Assembly: GCA_934597255.1 (NCBI GenBank)
Contig: CAKTQV010000006.1
Span: 62,001-126,000, forward strand
Length of the DNA: 64,000 nucleotides
Source of the DNA: an uncultured Oscillospiraceae bacterium
GTDB taxonomy: Bacteria > Bacillota > Clostridia > Oscillospirales > Oscillospiraceae
Direction of reading: 5' to 3'
Shown here: positions 42,786 to 51,056 of the stretch, in pieces
Layout of the letters: every line of letters begins with the position of its first letter
Position numbering within the stretch: position 1 is the first letter of the stretch
The notes under the pieces: generated by a model
Databases searched by the model: none
What the model saw: only the letters and a program-made list of their open reading frames with translations
What the model was told of the DNA's origin: nothing
Position numbers and translations under genes: made by a program

Positions 42786-43664
42786 ATGCACAACCCGTAC
42801 AAAACAAGAGAAGGCGGCGCGACGGTCACGGTTTTCGTGCCCTACGACTGCCGGAACAACTGTCCGTTCTGCATCAATAAGCAGGAATACGCGGACATGA
42901 GCGGCTTTTCGGAAGAGAAGATACTGCGCAGCATCGAAACGATGGACGCCATCACGCCGCGCTGCGACTTTGTATTCACCGGCGGCGAGCCGATGGCGAA
43001 CCTGCCGTCGCTCCAGCGTATGCTCGACCGCATTCCGACAACGCACAGGGTGTTCATCAATACGACGCTTCCCGTCTTTGCCGACCAGAGCGCGGAGGAT
43101 ATGCTCGCGTTTGCTGCGCACAATAAGGACAAGATCACCTGCATCAACGTCTCGCGCCATATGCAGCACTATGTGCAGGAGTCGCCGGACGAGCTTTTTG
43201 ACCGGCTGCCGGTCCCGGCGCGCGTCAACTGCGTTTTGTGGAAGCATTACCCCACGGAACAGCTTCCCGGCTTCATCCGCCGCTGGAAGGAGCATCCCGT
43301 GTCGATCCAGTTCCGCTATGACTACACGGATACGACGCCGGAGAACCTGTACGAGCAGGAGCATGACCACATCCTCAACGATCTCAAGGCGCTGTGCGAA
43401 TACAAGGGGCTGGACGGCAGCCGCATGCGCTGCGGATACCATTTTGAATACGAGGGCGTGGAGATCACCTATCACAAGACGCTTCCGTACAGCACCATCA
43501 CGGAAACGGGCAGCGACGGCGTGACCTACGACATACTTTACGACATCATCATCAAGCAGAACGGCGATATCCATTCCGACTGGACGGGTGTGCCGCTTGA
43601 TGTGGAAGGCTATAAAAAGGTGGTGTTTGAGCCGGACGATCAGGTTTGGCTCGAGAAATGCTGA
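42786..43664 (+). CDS. Radical SAM protein coupled to a minimal Suf pair
   Basis: 292 residues. The cluster motif CRNNCPFC (C22, C26, C29) has CxxxCxxC spacing, and FTGGEPM is the SAM-binding GGE motif. There is no SPASM or other auxiliary cluster domain. The C-terminal part (FEYEGVEITYHKTLPYST ... HSDWTGV) is short and not recognised. It should bind one 4Fe-4S cluster and cleave SAM. Its stop overlaps the start of the SufC-like gene by seven bases, so translation is coupled. Substrate unknown; a role linked to the iron-sulfur scaffold or to the thioesterase downstream is possible. Confidence 0.85.
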   Translation: MHNPYKTREGGATVTVFVPYDCRNNCPFCINKQEYADMSGFSEEKILRSIETMDAITPRCDFVFTGGEPMANLPSLQRMLDRIPTTHRVFINTTLPVFADQSAEDMLAFAAHNKDKITCINVSRHMQHYVQESPDELFDRLPVPARVNCVLWKHYPTEQLPGFIRRWKEHPVSIQFRYDYTDTTPENLYEQEHDHILNDLKALCEYKGLDGSRMRCGYHFEYEGVEITYHKTLPYSTITETGSDGVTYDILYDIIIKQNGDIHSDWTGVPLDVEGYKKVVFEPDDQVWLEKC

Positions 43665-44389
43665 AGATAGAAAATCTGCGCTTCGCACCGCAGACCGAGG
43701 ACGGCGAGAAGGTCATCATCGACGATCTGTCGCTGACGGTGGAGGACAAGAAATTCGTGGTCATAACCGGCCCCAACGGCGGCGGCAAGACCACGCTCGC
43801 CAAGCTCATCATGGGCATTGAAAAGCCGAGCGCCGGCCGTATTGTCTGGAACGGCGAGGATGTGACGGAGCTTTCCGTCACGGAGCGCGCCCGCCGCGGC
43901 ATCAGCTACGGCTTCCAGCAGCCGCCGCGCTTCAAGGGCATGACGGTCTACGATCTGCTCAAGGTGGCGGCCGGCCGCGAAATGAGCCGCATTGAGTGCT
44001 GCGAATACCTCACGCAGGTGGGGCTGTGCGCGCGCGACTACGTTGACCGCGACATGGACGTGTCGCTGTCCGGCGGCGAGGCCAAGCGCATCGAGATCGC
44101 CACGATCCTGGCGCGGAAAAGCGAGCTGATGATCTTTGACGAGCCGGAGGCCGGCATCGACCTGTGGAGCTTTTCCCGTCTGACGGAGACGTTCGGCGCG
44201 ATCAGCCGCCGTAAGGAGGCCACGCTTATCGTCATCAGCCATCAGGAGCGCCTGATCGGACTGGCGGACGAGATCGTCGTGCTGTCCGGCGGACGGCTGA
44301 CGGCGCAGGGGCCGACGGCGGAGATATTCCCGCAGATCATGGGACAGACCGTTTCCGGCTGTTCGGTACTGGAGGGGCAAAATGGATAA
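43658..44389 (+). CDS. sufC: SufC-like iron-sulfur assembly ATPase (SmsC type)
   Basis: 243 residues from ATG 43658, overlapping the radical SAM gene. Walker A GPNGGGKT (38-45), signature LSGGE (137-141) and Walker B LMIFDEPEAGID (157-168). The SufC-specific Q-loop region (GFQQPPRFKGMTV) is present. It has no membrane partner; it pairs with the SufB-like gene that overlaps its end. There is no sufS, sufU or sufD nearby, as in the minimal SufBC (SMS) systems reported in anaerobes and archaea. Confidence 0.92.
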   Translation: MLKIENLRFAPQTEDGEKVIIDDLSLTVEDKKFVVITGPNGGGKTTLAKLIMGIEKPSAGRIVWNGEDVTELSVTERARRGISYGFQQPPRFKGMTVYDLLKVAAGREMSRIECCEYLTQVGLCARDYVDRDMDVSLSGGEAKRIEIATILARKSELMIFDEPEAGIDLWSFSRLTETFGAISRRKEATLIVISHQERLIGLADEIVVLSGGRLTAQGPTAEIFPQIMGQTVSGCSVLEGQNG

Positions 44390-45302
44390 AACGGTCGCAC
44401 AGGTGCTTGACCAGATCGCCGACCGGCACGAATTTCCCGACAGCGTTGCGCTGAACATCCGTGTGGACGGGGCAAAGCTGGAGCGTCACAATACAAAGGA
44501 TATCGAGATCCGCACAAAGACCGACAAGGACGGCATCGACGTGTTCATCGCGCCGGGCAGCCGTCACGGGAGCGTGCATATCCCGGTCGTACTCACGAGA
44601 TCCGGCTTCAAGGATCTCGTCTACAACGATTTTTACGTCGGCGAGGGCGCGGAATGCGAGATCATCGCCGGCTGCGGCATCAACAACTGCGGCTGCGACG
44701 ATTCCCAGCACGACGGCATCCATACCTTCCACGTCGGGAAAAATGCCCACGTTATCTACCGCGAAAAGCACTACGGCGAGGGCCGCGGCACGGGTCGCCG
44801 CATCCTCAACCCCAAAACGGTCCTCTATCTGGAGGAGGGCTCCTCCGTCACGCTCGACACCAGCCAGATACGCGGCGTGGACGACACGAAGCGTATGACC
44901 GAGGGGCACGTCGGCGCGGGCGCGGAGCTTATCATTCAGGAAAAGCTGCTGACGCATGAAAGCCAGAAGGCGGAGTCCGAGATGGAGGTCTATCTTGAGG
45001 GCGCGGGCGCGCGCACCCGCGTTATCAGCCGCTCGGTGGCCAAGGATCACTCGGAGCAGGTGTTCTATCCGCGCGTGACCGGTCTTTGCGAGTGCTTCGG
45101 CCATGTGTCCTGCGACGCGATCATCATGGGCAGCGCCAAGGTCAGCTCCATTCCCGCCATCGTCTGCGACGATGTGGACGCGAGCCTCATCCACGAGGCG
45201 GCCATCGGCCGCATCGCGGGCGAGCAGATACTCAAGCTCATGACCCTCGGTCTCGACGCGGAGCAGGCGGAGGAGAAGATACTCGAGGGCTTCCTCCGCT
45301 GA
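44382..45302 (+). CDS. sufB: SufB/SufD-family scaffold protein (SmsB type)
   Basis: 306 residues, much shorter than classical SufB (~470), with the beta-helix core and C-terminal helical domain (AAIGRIAGEQILKLMTLGLD) retained. A Cys/His-rich stretch around C98, C103, C105, H110, H114 and H117 could hold iron or a cluster. It overlaps the SufC-like gene by 8 bp. The N-terminal SufB domain is missing, as in minimal SmsB proteins. It would assemble 4Fe-4S clusters with SufC using ATP. Confidence 0.9.
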   Translation: MDKTVAQVLDQIADRHEFPDSVALNIRVDGAKLERHNTKDIEIRTKTDKDGIDVFIAPGSRHGSVHIPVVLTRSGFKDLVYNDFYVGEGAECEIIAGCGINNCGCDDSQHDGIHTFHVGKNAHVIYREKHYGEGRGTGRRILNPKTVLYLEEGSSVTLDTSQIRGVDDTKRMTEGHVGAGAELIIQEKLLTHESQKAESEMEVYLEGAGARTRVISRSVAKDHSEQVFYPRVTGLCECFGHVSCDAIIMGSAKVSSIPAIVCDDVDASLIHEAAIGRIAGEQILKLMTLGLDAEQAEEKILEGFLR

Positions 45303-45309
45303 TAGCGCC

Positions 45310-46020
45310 ATGATATACTCTCAGAGCTATCAGCCCCGCATCGACGATTTCGACCGCTTCGGCCAGATGTCGCCGGAGGCGGTGCTGCACATTCTTGAGG
45401 ACTGCGCCTGCCGCCACACGGCGGCCGTGGACGAGGGCGTCATTGAAAAAAGCCGGCACGGTTTGGCGTGGATCCTGACGGAGTGGAACTTCCGCATCCT
45501 GCGCCGGCCGGTCAGCGGCGAGAGCTTTACCGTAAATACCTGGACGTGCGGAAAGCCCCCGGCGGTCACGATCCGCCGCGAGCTGGAGGCCAGGGCGGCC
45601 GACGGCCAGACATTGGTGCTGGCGGAGGCGACGCTTGGCCTTCTGGAGCGGGAGACGGAGCGGCTCGCGCGCATCACGCAGGATGCGTTCGAGCGCTACG
45701 CGCCGGAGGAGCGGACGCTTCTGCCGCCCGCCGCGAAGCTGCGCGCGCCGCAGGCGTATGATACGGAGAAGCGCGTGCAGCTGCGCCGCGCCGATCTGGA
45801 TTTTAACGGCCATCTTCACAATACCCGCTATCTCGAACTGGCGGCGGAGGTGCTGCCGGAAACGCTTGCGCGCCGGGCGCAGAATTTCCGCATCAGCTAC
45901 CGCCGGGCGCTCGGCGGCAGCGGCGATGTGACGGTGCGTCTTGCCGGCGGCGGGGAGCAGGCGGTCGTTGGGATATACGACGGGCAGGAGACGCTGTGCG
46001 CGCTCGTGTGCGTTTCATAA
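45310..46020 (+). CDS. Acyl-ACP thioesterase (FatA/FatB family)
   Basis: 236 residues made of two hot-dog domains. The catalytic segment is DLDFNGHLHNTRYLE with Asp164, Asn166 and His168. It releases fatty acids from acyl carrier protein. It starts seven bases after the SufB-like gene and so shares the operon. A strong terminator follows. The second hot-dog domain is short, as in bacterial versions. Confidence 0.9.
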   Translation: MIYSQSYQPRIDDFDRFGQMSPEAVLHILEDCACRHTAAVDEGVIEKSRHGLAWILTEWNFRILRRPVSGESFTVNTWTCGKPPAVTIRRELEARAADGQTLVLAEATLGLLERETERLARITQDAFERYAPEERTLLPPAAKLRAPQAYDTEKRVQLRRADLDFNGHLHNTRYLELAAEVLPETLARRAQNFRISYRRALGGSGDVTVRLAGGGEQAVVGIYDGQETLCALVCVS

Positions 46021-46031
46021 GAATAAGAAGA

Positions 46032-46077
46032 CCTGTCCTTCGTGCAGCCGCGGGCTGAACGGAGGACAGGCTTTTTT
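46032..46077 (+). terminator. Terminator of the suf-thioesterase operon
   Basis: A long stem with 16 of 18 positions paired, a 3-base loop, then CTTTTTT. Confidence 0.85.
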
Positions 46078-46122
46078 GGACAAGGGCGTATGGGGCGTTA
46101 TCCGAAGGCGTCCGGATATGGG

Positions 46123-46160
46123 AACGGGAACGGCAGTTTTATCTGCCGTTCCCGTTTTTT
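46123..46160 (+). terminator. Second terminator before the convergent BKACE gene
   Basis: A perfect 14-bp stem (46123-46136 with 46143-46156) and a T-run on the plus strand. It stands 45 bp after the first terminator, with no gene between that I can support. It may be a backup that protects the convergent operon. Confidence 0.75.
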
Positions 46161-46177
46161 GCTTTTAAAGCGCTGCG

Positions 46178-47098
46178 TCAGATCTCGACAGGGTGGGTGA
46201 TCTCGTCGCGCAGGCAATGGCGGGTGATGCCGAGGATGGCGCGGGCGTCGTCCGCCGTGGCGATCTCGCGGCCGGCGAGCTTCGCCAGCGTTACGGCGCG
46301 CTCCACCAGGCGCACGTTCGTGGCGATGTCCTTCGTGCCGTCCGGGTTCTTGCCGAACATGACATTGTCCTCCAGACCCACGCGCAGGCCGTCGCAGCCC
46401 ATGGACAGGCCGGCCAGCATCATCGGCATATGCGCCTTGCCGATGCCGGAAACGGACCAGGTGGCGCCTTCGGGAAGATGATCGACGACGTAGGCAAGCG
46501 CCTGCGGCGTGCCGGGCATGGAGCCGCCGACGCCCATGATGAACTGGATGTGGGGGGGCAGGGGGATGTTGTGCTTTTTGACATAGTACATGACGGAATC
46601 GAGATGACCGGTGTCAAAGACCTCGAATTCGGGCTTGATGTCGTATTTGACGACCTCGTCGGACAGCTCGTTGAGGAAGCGGGGATGGTTTTCAAAGATG
46701 TAGGAGTTCGACCAGTTGATGGTGTTGGGGTCGAACGAGCACATTTCGGGGCGCAGGGCGCTCAGATGCTGCAGGCGCTTGTAGTCCTCGTATTCGCCGC
46801 CGGAGGTGGTGAGGTTGATGATGATGTCAACGCCGGCCTCGGCGCAATATTTGCGGCACAGCTCCACGGTCTCGGTGAACTTCTGCAGGCTCATGGATTT
46901 GTAGCCGATCTGCATTTCGCCGTTGACCATCTTGTCCTCGCGGACATGAATGTGGGCGATGGAGGCGCCGGCCTTGGCGACCGCGACCACGTCGCGCGCG
47001 ATCTCCTCGGGCGTGTAGGGGACGGAGGGAGCCTGGGACTTTTTGGTGCCCGCGCCGCAGATGCAGCACTGGATGATGACTTTGTTGGACTTGCTCAT
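46178..47098 (-). CDS. BKACE-family beta-keto acid cleavage enzyme
   Basis: 306 residues with the DUF849/BKACE barrel. Zinc ligands His49 and His51 lie in AHIHVRE, and Glu243 in RVGLEDN; Arg239 of the same segment is the conserved catalytic Arg. The family condenses a beta-keto acid with acetyl-CoA to give acetoacetate and a new acyl-CoA. In lysine fermentation (Kce) the substrate is 3-keto-5-aminohexanoate, but the Glu that Kce carries near residue 14 is not seen here (GAGTKK), so another keto acid is likely. It follows a thiolase by 25 bp, which could consume the acetoacetyl unit after CoA transfer. Confidence 0.88.
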   Translation of the reverse strand: MSKSNKVIIQCCICGAGTKKSQAPSVPYTPEEIARDVVAVAKAGASIAHIHVREDKMVNGEMQIGYKSMSLQKFTETVELCRKYCAEAGVDIIINLTTSGGEYEDYKRLQHLSALRPEMCSFDPNTINWSNSYIFENHPRFLNELSDEVVKYDIKPEFEVFDTGHLDSVMYYVKKHNIPLPPHIQFIMGVGGSMPGTPQALAYVVDHLPEGATWSVSGIGKAHMPMMLAGLSMGCDGLRVGLEDNVMFGKNPDGTKDIATNVRLVERAVTLAKLAGREIATADDARAILGITRHCLRDEITHPVEI

Positions 47099-47123
47099 GA
47101 CATTTATTCCTCGATTCCAAAAA

Positions 47124-48377
47124 TTATTCGCACATTTCGATCACGGTGGCCTGACCCATGCCGCCGGCGATGCACAGCGTCGCAAGGCCGTATTTCAGCC
47201 CGCGCTTTTTCATCTCATGCACCAGCGTCACAAGAATGCGGCAGCCGGAGGAGCCGACGGGGTGGCCCAGGGCGATGGCGCCGCCGTTGACGTTGATGAT
47301 GTCCATCTTGTCCTCCCAGCCGAGCAGCTTGATGCAGCCGAGGCTCTGGGCGGCAAAGGCTTCGTTGAGCTCGATGAGCTGGATGTCGTCGATCGTAAGG
47401 CCGGCGTATTCCAGCGCCTTGGGTACGGCGTAGACCGGGCCGAGACCCATCTGCTGAGGATCGGCGCCGGCGCAGCCCATGCCGATGATGCGCGCCAGCG
47501 GCTTGAGCCCGAGCGCCTTCGCTTTCTCCTCGCTCATCAGAAGCATGGAGGAAGCGCCGTCGTTGCGGCCGGAGGAGGAACCGGCGGTCACGGTGCCGGT
47601 GACTTCTCTGGAATTGAACATCTTGCCGTCCTCGTGCACGTCGATGCTGAAAACGGGGCGGAGCTTCGCCATTTTTTCCTCGTTGGTCGCGCGGTTGGGG
47701 AACTCGTCCGTATCAAAGACGATGGGGTCCTTTTTCCGGCCCTGCGGCACGACGAGAGGAACGATCTCGTCCTTGAAGCGGCCGGAATCGACCGCGGCGA
47801 TGGCCCGGCGCTGGCTGAGCAGGGAAAAGGCATCCTGCTCCTCGCGGGTGATGCCGAGCTCCTGCGCCACGCGCTCGGCTGTGGCGCCCATGTTGTAGCG
47901 GCCGTAGGTCTCCTCGGGCTGGCTTTTGAACTGGCCCTCGGTGAGCGCGTCGACGAATTCTGTCGTCCCGGTGCCGACGCCCCAGCGGGCGTTGCGCACA
48001 TAGAAGACGGCGTTGGACATGCTCTCGGTGCCGCCGGCGATGACGCAGTCGTTGACGCCGGCCATGATGCTCATGACGGCGTTCTGCACGGCGGTCATGC
48101 CGCTGGCGCACTGGCGCATGACGGTGTAGGCGGGGCAGGATTCGGGGATGCCGGAGCGCAGCGCCGCGACGCGGGCGATGTTCGGCTCGTCCGAGGTCTG
48201 GCGGCACTGGCCGAGAATGACCTCGTCGATCTCGGCGGGGTCGATGCCGCTGCGGTCCAGATTGCCCCGGATGGTGGCGCAGGCCATGTCCAGCGCGGAC
48301 AGCGGCTTGCACGCGCCGCCCATTTTGCCCACGGCGGTGCGGCAGGCGTCAACGATGACAACATTTCTGCATTCCAT
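47124..48377 (-). CDS. Acetyl-CoA acetyltransferase (thiolase)
   Basis: 417 residues. The nucleophile is Cys90 (MRQCASGM), the second site is His372 in GGAIALGHPVGSSGCR, and Cys402 is in CIAGGMGQA. It condenses two acetyl-CoA or cleaves acetoacetyl-CoA. It is the first gene of a two-gene operon with the BKACE enzyme, so it probably works in the breakdown direction on the acetoacetate formed there, or supplies butyrate synthesis. Longer than typical (~392) through an internal insertion of a few segments. Confidence 0.95.
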   Translation of the reverse strand: MECRNVVIVDACRTAVGKMGGACKPLSALDMACATIRGNLDRSGIDPAEIDEVILGQCRQTSDEPNIARVAALRSGIPESCPAYTVMRQCASGMTAVQNAVMSIMAGVNDCVIAGGTESMSNAVFYVRNARWGVGTGTTEFVDALTEGQFKSQPEETYGRYNMGATAERVAQELGITREEQDAFSLLSQRRAIAAVDSGRFKDEIVPLVVPQGRKKDPIVFDTDEFPNRATNEEKMAKLRPVFSIDVHEDGKMFNSREVTGTVTAGSSSGRNDGASSMLLMSEEKAKALGLKPLARIIGMGCAGADPQQMGLGPVYAVPKALEYAGLTIDDIQLIELNEAFAAQSLGCIKLLGWEDKMDIINVNGGAIALGHPVGSSGCRILVTLVHEMKKRGLKYGLATLCIAGGMGQATVIEMCE

Positions 48378-48494
48378 GACAGTAAGTGCTTCTCCTTCTC
48401 AGACTGCGGGCCGTGTTCGTCCGCAGATAAATTATATGTAAGGCTATCATAAACCTTGGAATCATCCGAAAGTCAACCGCCTTTTTGCGTTTTC

Positions 48495-48533
48495 CCGGAA
48501 AAAAACAGACCGCTCTCCGAAGAGAGCGGTCTG
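48495..48533 (-). terminator. Terminator of ackA
   Basis: A perfect 12-bp stem (48506-48517 with 48522-48533) and a CGAA tetraloop, followed on the minus strand by seven T. Confidence 0.87.
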
Positions 48534-48548
48534 CGGAAAAAACGGGGA

Positions 48549-49748
48549 TCAGGCCTCGACGAGCGCCTTGGTGTCGCGGGCGATCACGAGCTCCTCGTTC
48601 GTGGGGATGACAAACATACGGACCTTGGAGCCGGCCTTGGAGATCTCGATGTCCTCGCCGCGCTTGGCGTTGGCCTGCTCGTCCAGCTCCGTGCCGAGAT
48701 AGCCGAGATAGGCGCAGATGTCGGCGCGGGTGGAGGCGGAGTTTTCGCCGACGCCGGCCGTGAACACGATGGCGTCCACGCCGCCCATGGCCGCGGCATA
48801 CCCGCCGACGGTCTTGGCCACGTCGTAGGCGAAGATATCCAGCGCCAGACGCGCGCGGTCGTTGCCCTCGGAGGCGGCGTTGTCCAGGTCGCGGAAGTCG
48901 GAGGAGACGCCGGAGATGCCCAGCACGCCGGACTTCTTGTTGAGGATGGTGGTCAGCTCCTCGATGCTCTTGCCGGCGTTGGAGGCGAGATACTCAAGGA
49001 TGGAAACGTCGATGTCGCCGCAGCGGGTGCCCATGGGCAGACCGGCGATGGGCGTGAAGCCCATGGAGGTGTCGACGCTCTTGCCGCCGTCGATGGCGCA
49101 GATGGACGAGCCGTTGCCCATGTGGCAGGAGATGATCTTCAGATCCTTGATGTCCTTGCCCATCAGCTCGGCGCAGCGGCCGGAAACGTAGCGGTGGCTG
49201 GTGCCGTGGAAGCCGTAGCGGCGGACCTTGAGATCGGTGTAGTACTCATAGGGGATGGCGTAGATGAACGCCTTGCCGGGCATGGTCTGATGGAAGGCGG
49301 TGTCGAACACGGCGACCTGGGGCACATCCGGGCCCATGACGGCCTTGCAGGCGTTGATGCCGGTGATGTTGGCGGGGTTGTGCAGCGGGGCGAGGGGGAT
49401 GCACTCGGCAATGGCGTCCATGACGGCGTCGTCGATGAGAACGCTCTGGGCGAACTTCTCGCCGCCGTGAACGACGCGGTGGCCGACGGCGCTGATCTCG
49501 CTCATGCTCTCGACCACGCCGTACTCGGCGCTGGTGAGCTTGTCGAGAACGGCGGCGATCGCCTCGGTGTGCGTGGGCAGGGCAATGTCCTCGTCGAACT
49601 TCGGCTTGCCGTTCTGGGGCTGATGCTTCAGATGGCCGTCGATGCCGATGCGCTCGCACAGACCCTTGGCAAGAAGCGTTTCGGTCTCCATGTCCAGAAG
49701 CTGATACTTCAGGGAGGAGGAGCCTGCGTTGATGACAAGAATTTTCAT
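48549..49748 (-). CDS. ackA: Acetate kinase
   Basis: 399 residues, full length. The start VINAGSSSLKYQL and the segments VGHRVVHGG, VFDTAFHQTMP, RYGFHGTSH and HMGNGSS are the family motifs. It makes ATP from acetyl phosphate during fermentation. No phosphotransacetylase gene lies next to it. It diverges from tmcAL, which consumes acetate. Confidence 0.97.
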   Translation of the reverse strand: MKILVINAGSSSLKYQLLDMETETLLAKGLCERIGIDGHLKHQPQNGKPKFDEDIALPTHTEAIAAVLDKLTSAEYGVVESMSEISAVGHRVVHGGEKFAQSVLIDDAVMDAIAECIPLAPLHNPANITGINACKAVMGPDVPQVAVFDTAFHQTMPGKAFIYAIPYEYYTDLKVRRYGFHGTSHRYVSGRCAELMGKDIKDLKIISCHMGNGSSICAIDGGKSVDTSMGFTPIAGLPMGTRCGDIDVSILEYLASNAGKSIEELTTILNKKSGVLGISGVSSDFRDLDNAASEGNDRARLALDIFAYDVAKTVGGYAAAMGGVDAIVFTAGVGENSASTRADICAYLGYLGTELDEQANAKRGEDIEISKAGSKVRMFVIPTNEELVIARDTKALVEA

Positions 49749-49765
49749 GGTACTGTCCTTTCGTA

Positions 49766-49793
49766 TTGTAAAAAATAAAATTTCGTGTAAAAT
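49766..49793 (+). promoter_or_regulatory. Candidate promoter of tmcAL-prfA operon
   Basis: TTGTAA at 49766-49771 and TAAAAT at 49788-49793, 16-bp spacer. Confidence 0.45.
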
Positions 49794-49868
49794 GAGAGCC
49801 GGGAGGGCGCGTTTGCCTCCTAAAGGTCTATTTTAACGCAAAATCCCAAAAACGCAAGAGGTAATGCC

Positions 49869-51053
49869 ATGAGTGTCGTTGGAATCGTGTGTGAATACAA
49901 TCCCTTCCACAAGGGCCATCTCGACCATATCCGCCAAAGCCGCGCTGCGGCGGGCGGAGACGCGCCGGTCGTGTGCGTCATGTCGGGCGATTTTGTCCAG
50001 CGGGGGACGCCGGCTGTCTTTGACAAGCATGTCCGCGCCCGCGCCGCGTGCGCCTGCGGGGCCGATCTGGTCATTGAGCTGCCGCTGCCCTGGTGCGTTT
50101 CGTCGGCGGAGCGCTTTGCGCGCGGCGGCGTGGGACTGCTGAACGATCTCGGCGTTGTGACGCATCTGAGCTTCGGGAGCGAGGCGGGCGATCTGGCGCC
50201 GCTGACGGCGCTGGCGCTGGAGGCGATGGAGCCGGAAACGATCGAGGCGGTCAAGGACGCAATGAGCGGCGGCATGGGCTTTGCGCCCGCGCGCCAGAGG
50301 GCGCTGGAGGAAAAGCTCGGCCGTGAATGCGCCGGACTGCTGGAAAAGCCGAACAACATTCTGGCCGTCGAATACCTCAAGGCGCTGCTTTCCCTGAACG
50401 CCGCGCTGACGCCGGTCACGACCCGCCGCACCGGCTCCGTTCACGACGGAAGCTCGGACGGCGCCTTCCGCTGCGCGGCGGAGATACGCAGCATGCTCGA
50501 GGCGGAGGAGGACGTTTCGCCCTATCTGCCGGCGGCGGCGCAGGAGGTGCTGCGCGGCTGCGAGCCAATGTATATGGAGAAGCTGGAGCAGGCGTATATG
50601 GCGCGGCTGCGCATGCTGCCGGAGGAGGCGTTCCACGCGTTCCCGGACGCGACGGAGGGGCTGGGGAACCGGCTTTACCGCGCCGTCCGCACGGAGCCGG
50701 GCGTGGAGGCCGTGCTTTCGGCGGTCAAGACAAAGCGCTATCCCATGAGCCGCCTGCGCCGTATGCTGACGTGCGCGGCTCTCGGCGTGCGCGCCGGCGA
50801 GGCGGGGGAGCGCGTGCCCTACGCCCGCGTTCTGGCGGCCAGCGGGGCGGGACGCGCGCTGCTGCGGGAGATGGACGGAAAAAGCGCCGTGCCTGTCATC
50901 ACAAAGCCTGCCGCTGTCAGGGAGCTTGGCGGCGAGGCGGAGCGGATATTCACCCGGACGGCGGACGCGCGCGATTTTTACGTTCTCGGCCGCGAGGGGA
51001 TCGCCGGACGCGACGGGGGCTCGGACTGGAAGTCCGGCCCGGCCATGCTTTGA
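49869..51053 (+). CDS. tmcAL: tRNA(Met) cytidine acetate ligase
   Basis: 394 residues. The nucleotidyltransferase start GIVCEYNPFHKGHLDH has the HxxH pair (His14, His17), followed by MSGDFVQRG and LPLPW. TmcAL acetylates the wobble cytidine of elongator tRNA-Met with ATP and acetate, forming acetyl-adenylate. Acetate is the product of the neighbouring, divergent ackA. It is the first gene of a likely five-gene rightward operon. Confidence 0.93.
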   Translation: MSVVGIVCEYNPFHKGHLDHIRQSRAAAGGDAPVVCVMSGDFVQRGTPAVFDKHVRARAACACGADLVIELPLPWCVSSAERFARGGVGLLNDLGVVTHLSFGSEAGDLAPLTALALEAMEPETIEAVKDAMSGGMGFAPARQRALEEKLGRECAGLLEKPNNILAVEYLKALLSLNAALTPVTTRRTGSVHDGSSDGAFRCAAEIRSMLEAEEDVSPYLPAAAQEVLRGCEPMYMEKLEQAYMARLRMLPEEAFHAFPDATEGLGNRLYRAVRTEPGVEAVLSAVKTKRYPMSRLRRMLTCAALGVRAGEAGERVPYARVLAASGAGRALLREMDGKSAVPVITKPAAVRELGGEAERIFTRTADARDFYVLGREGIAGRDGGSDWKSGPAML

Positions 51054-51056
51054 GCC

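Noticed and set aside
45941..46168. A small plus-strand gene between the two terminators after the thioesterase
   Set aside because: The only open frame starts inside the thioesterase gene and runs through both terminator hairpins; no ribosome site or protein-like composition.
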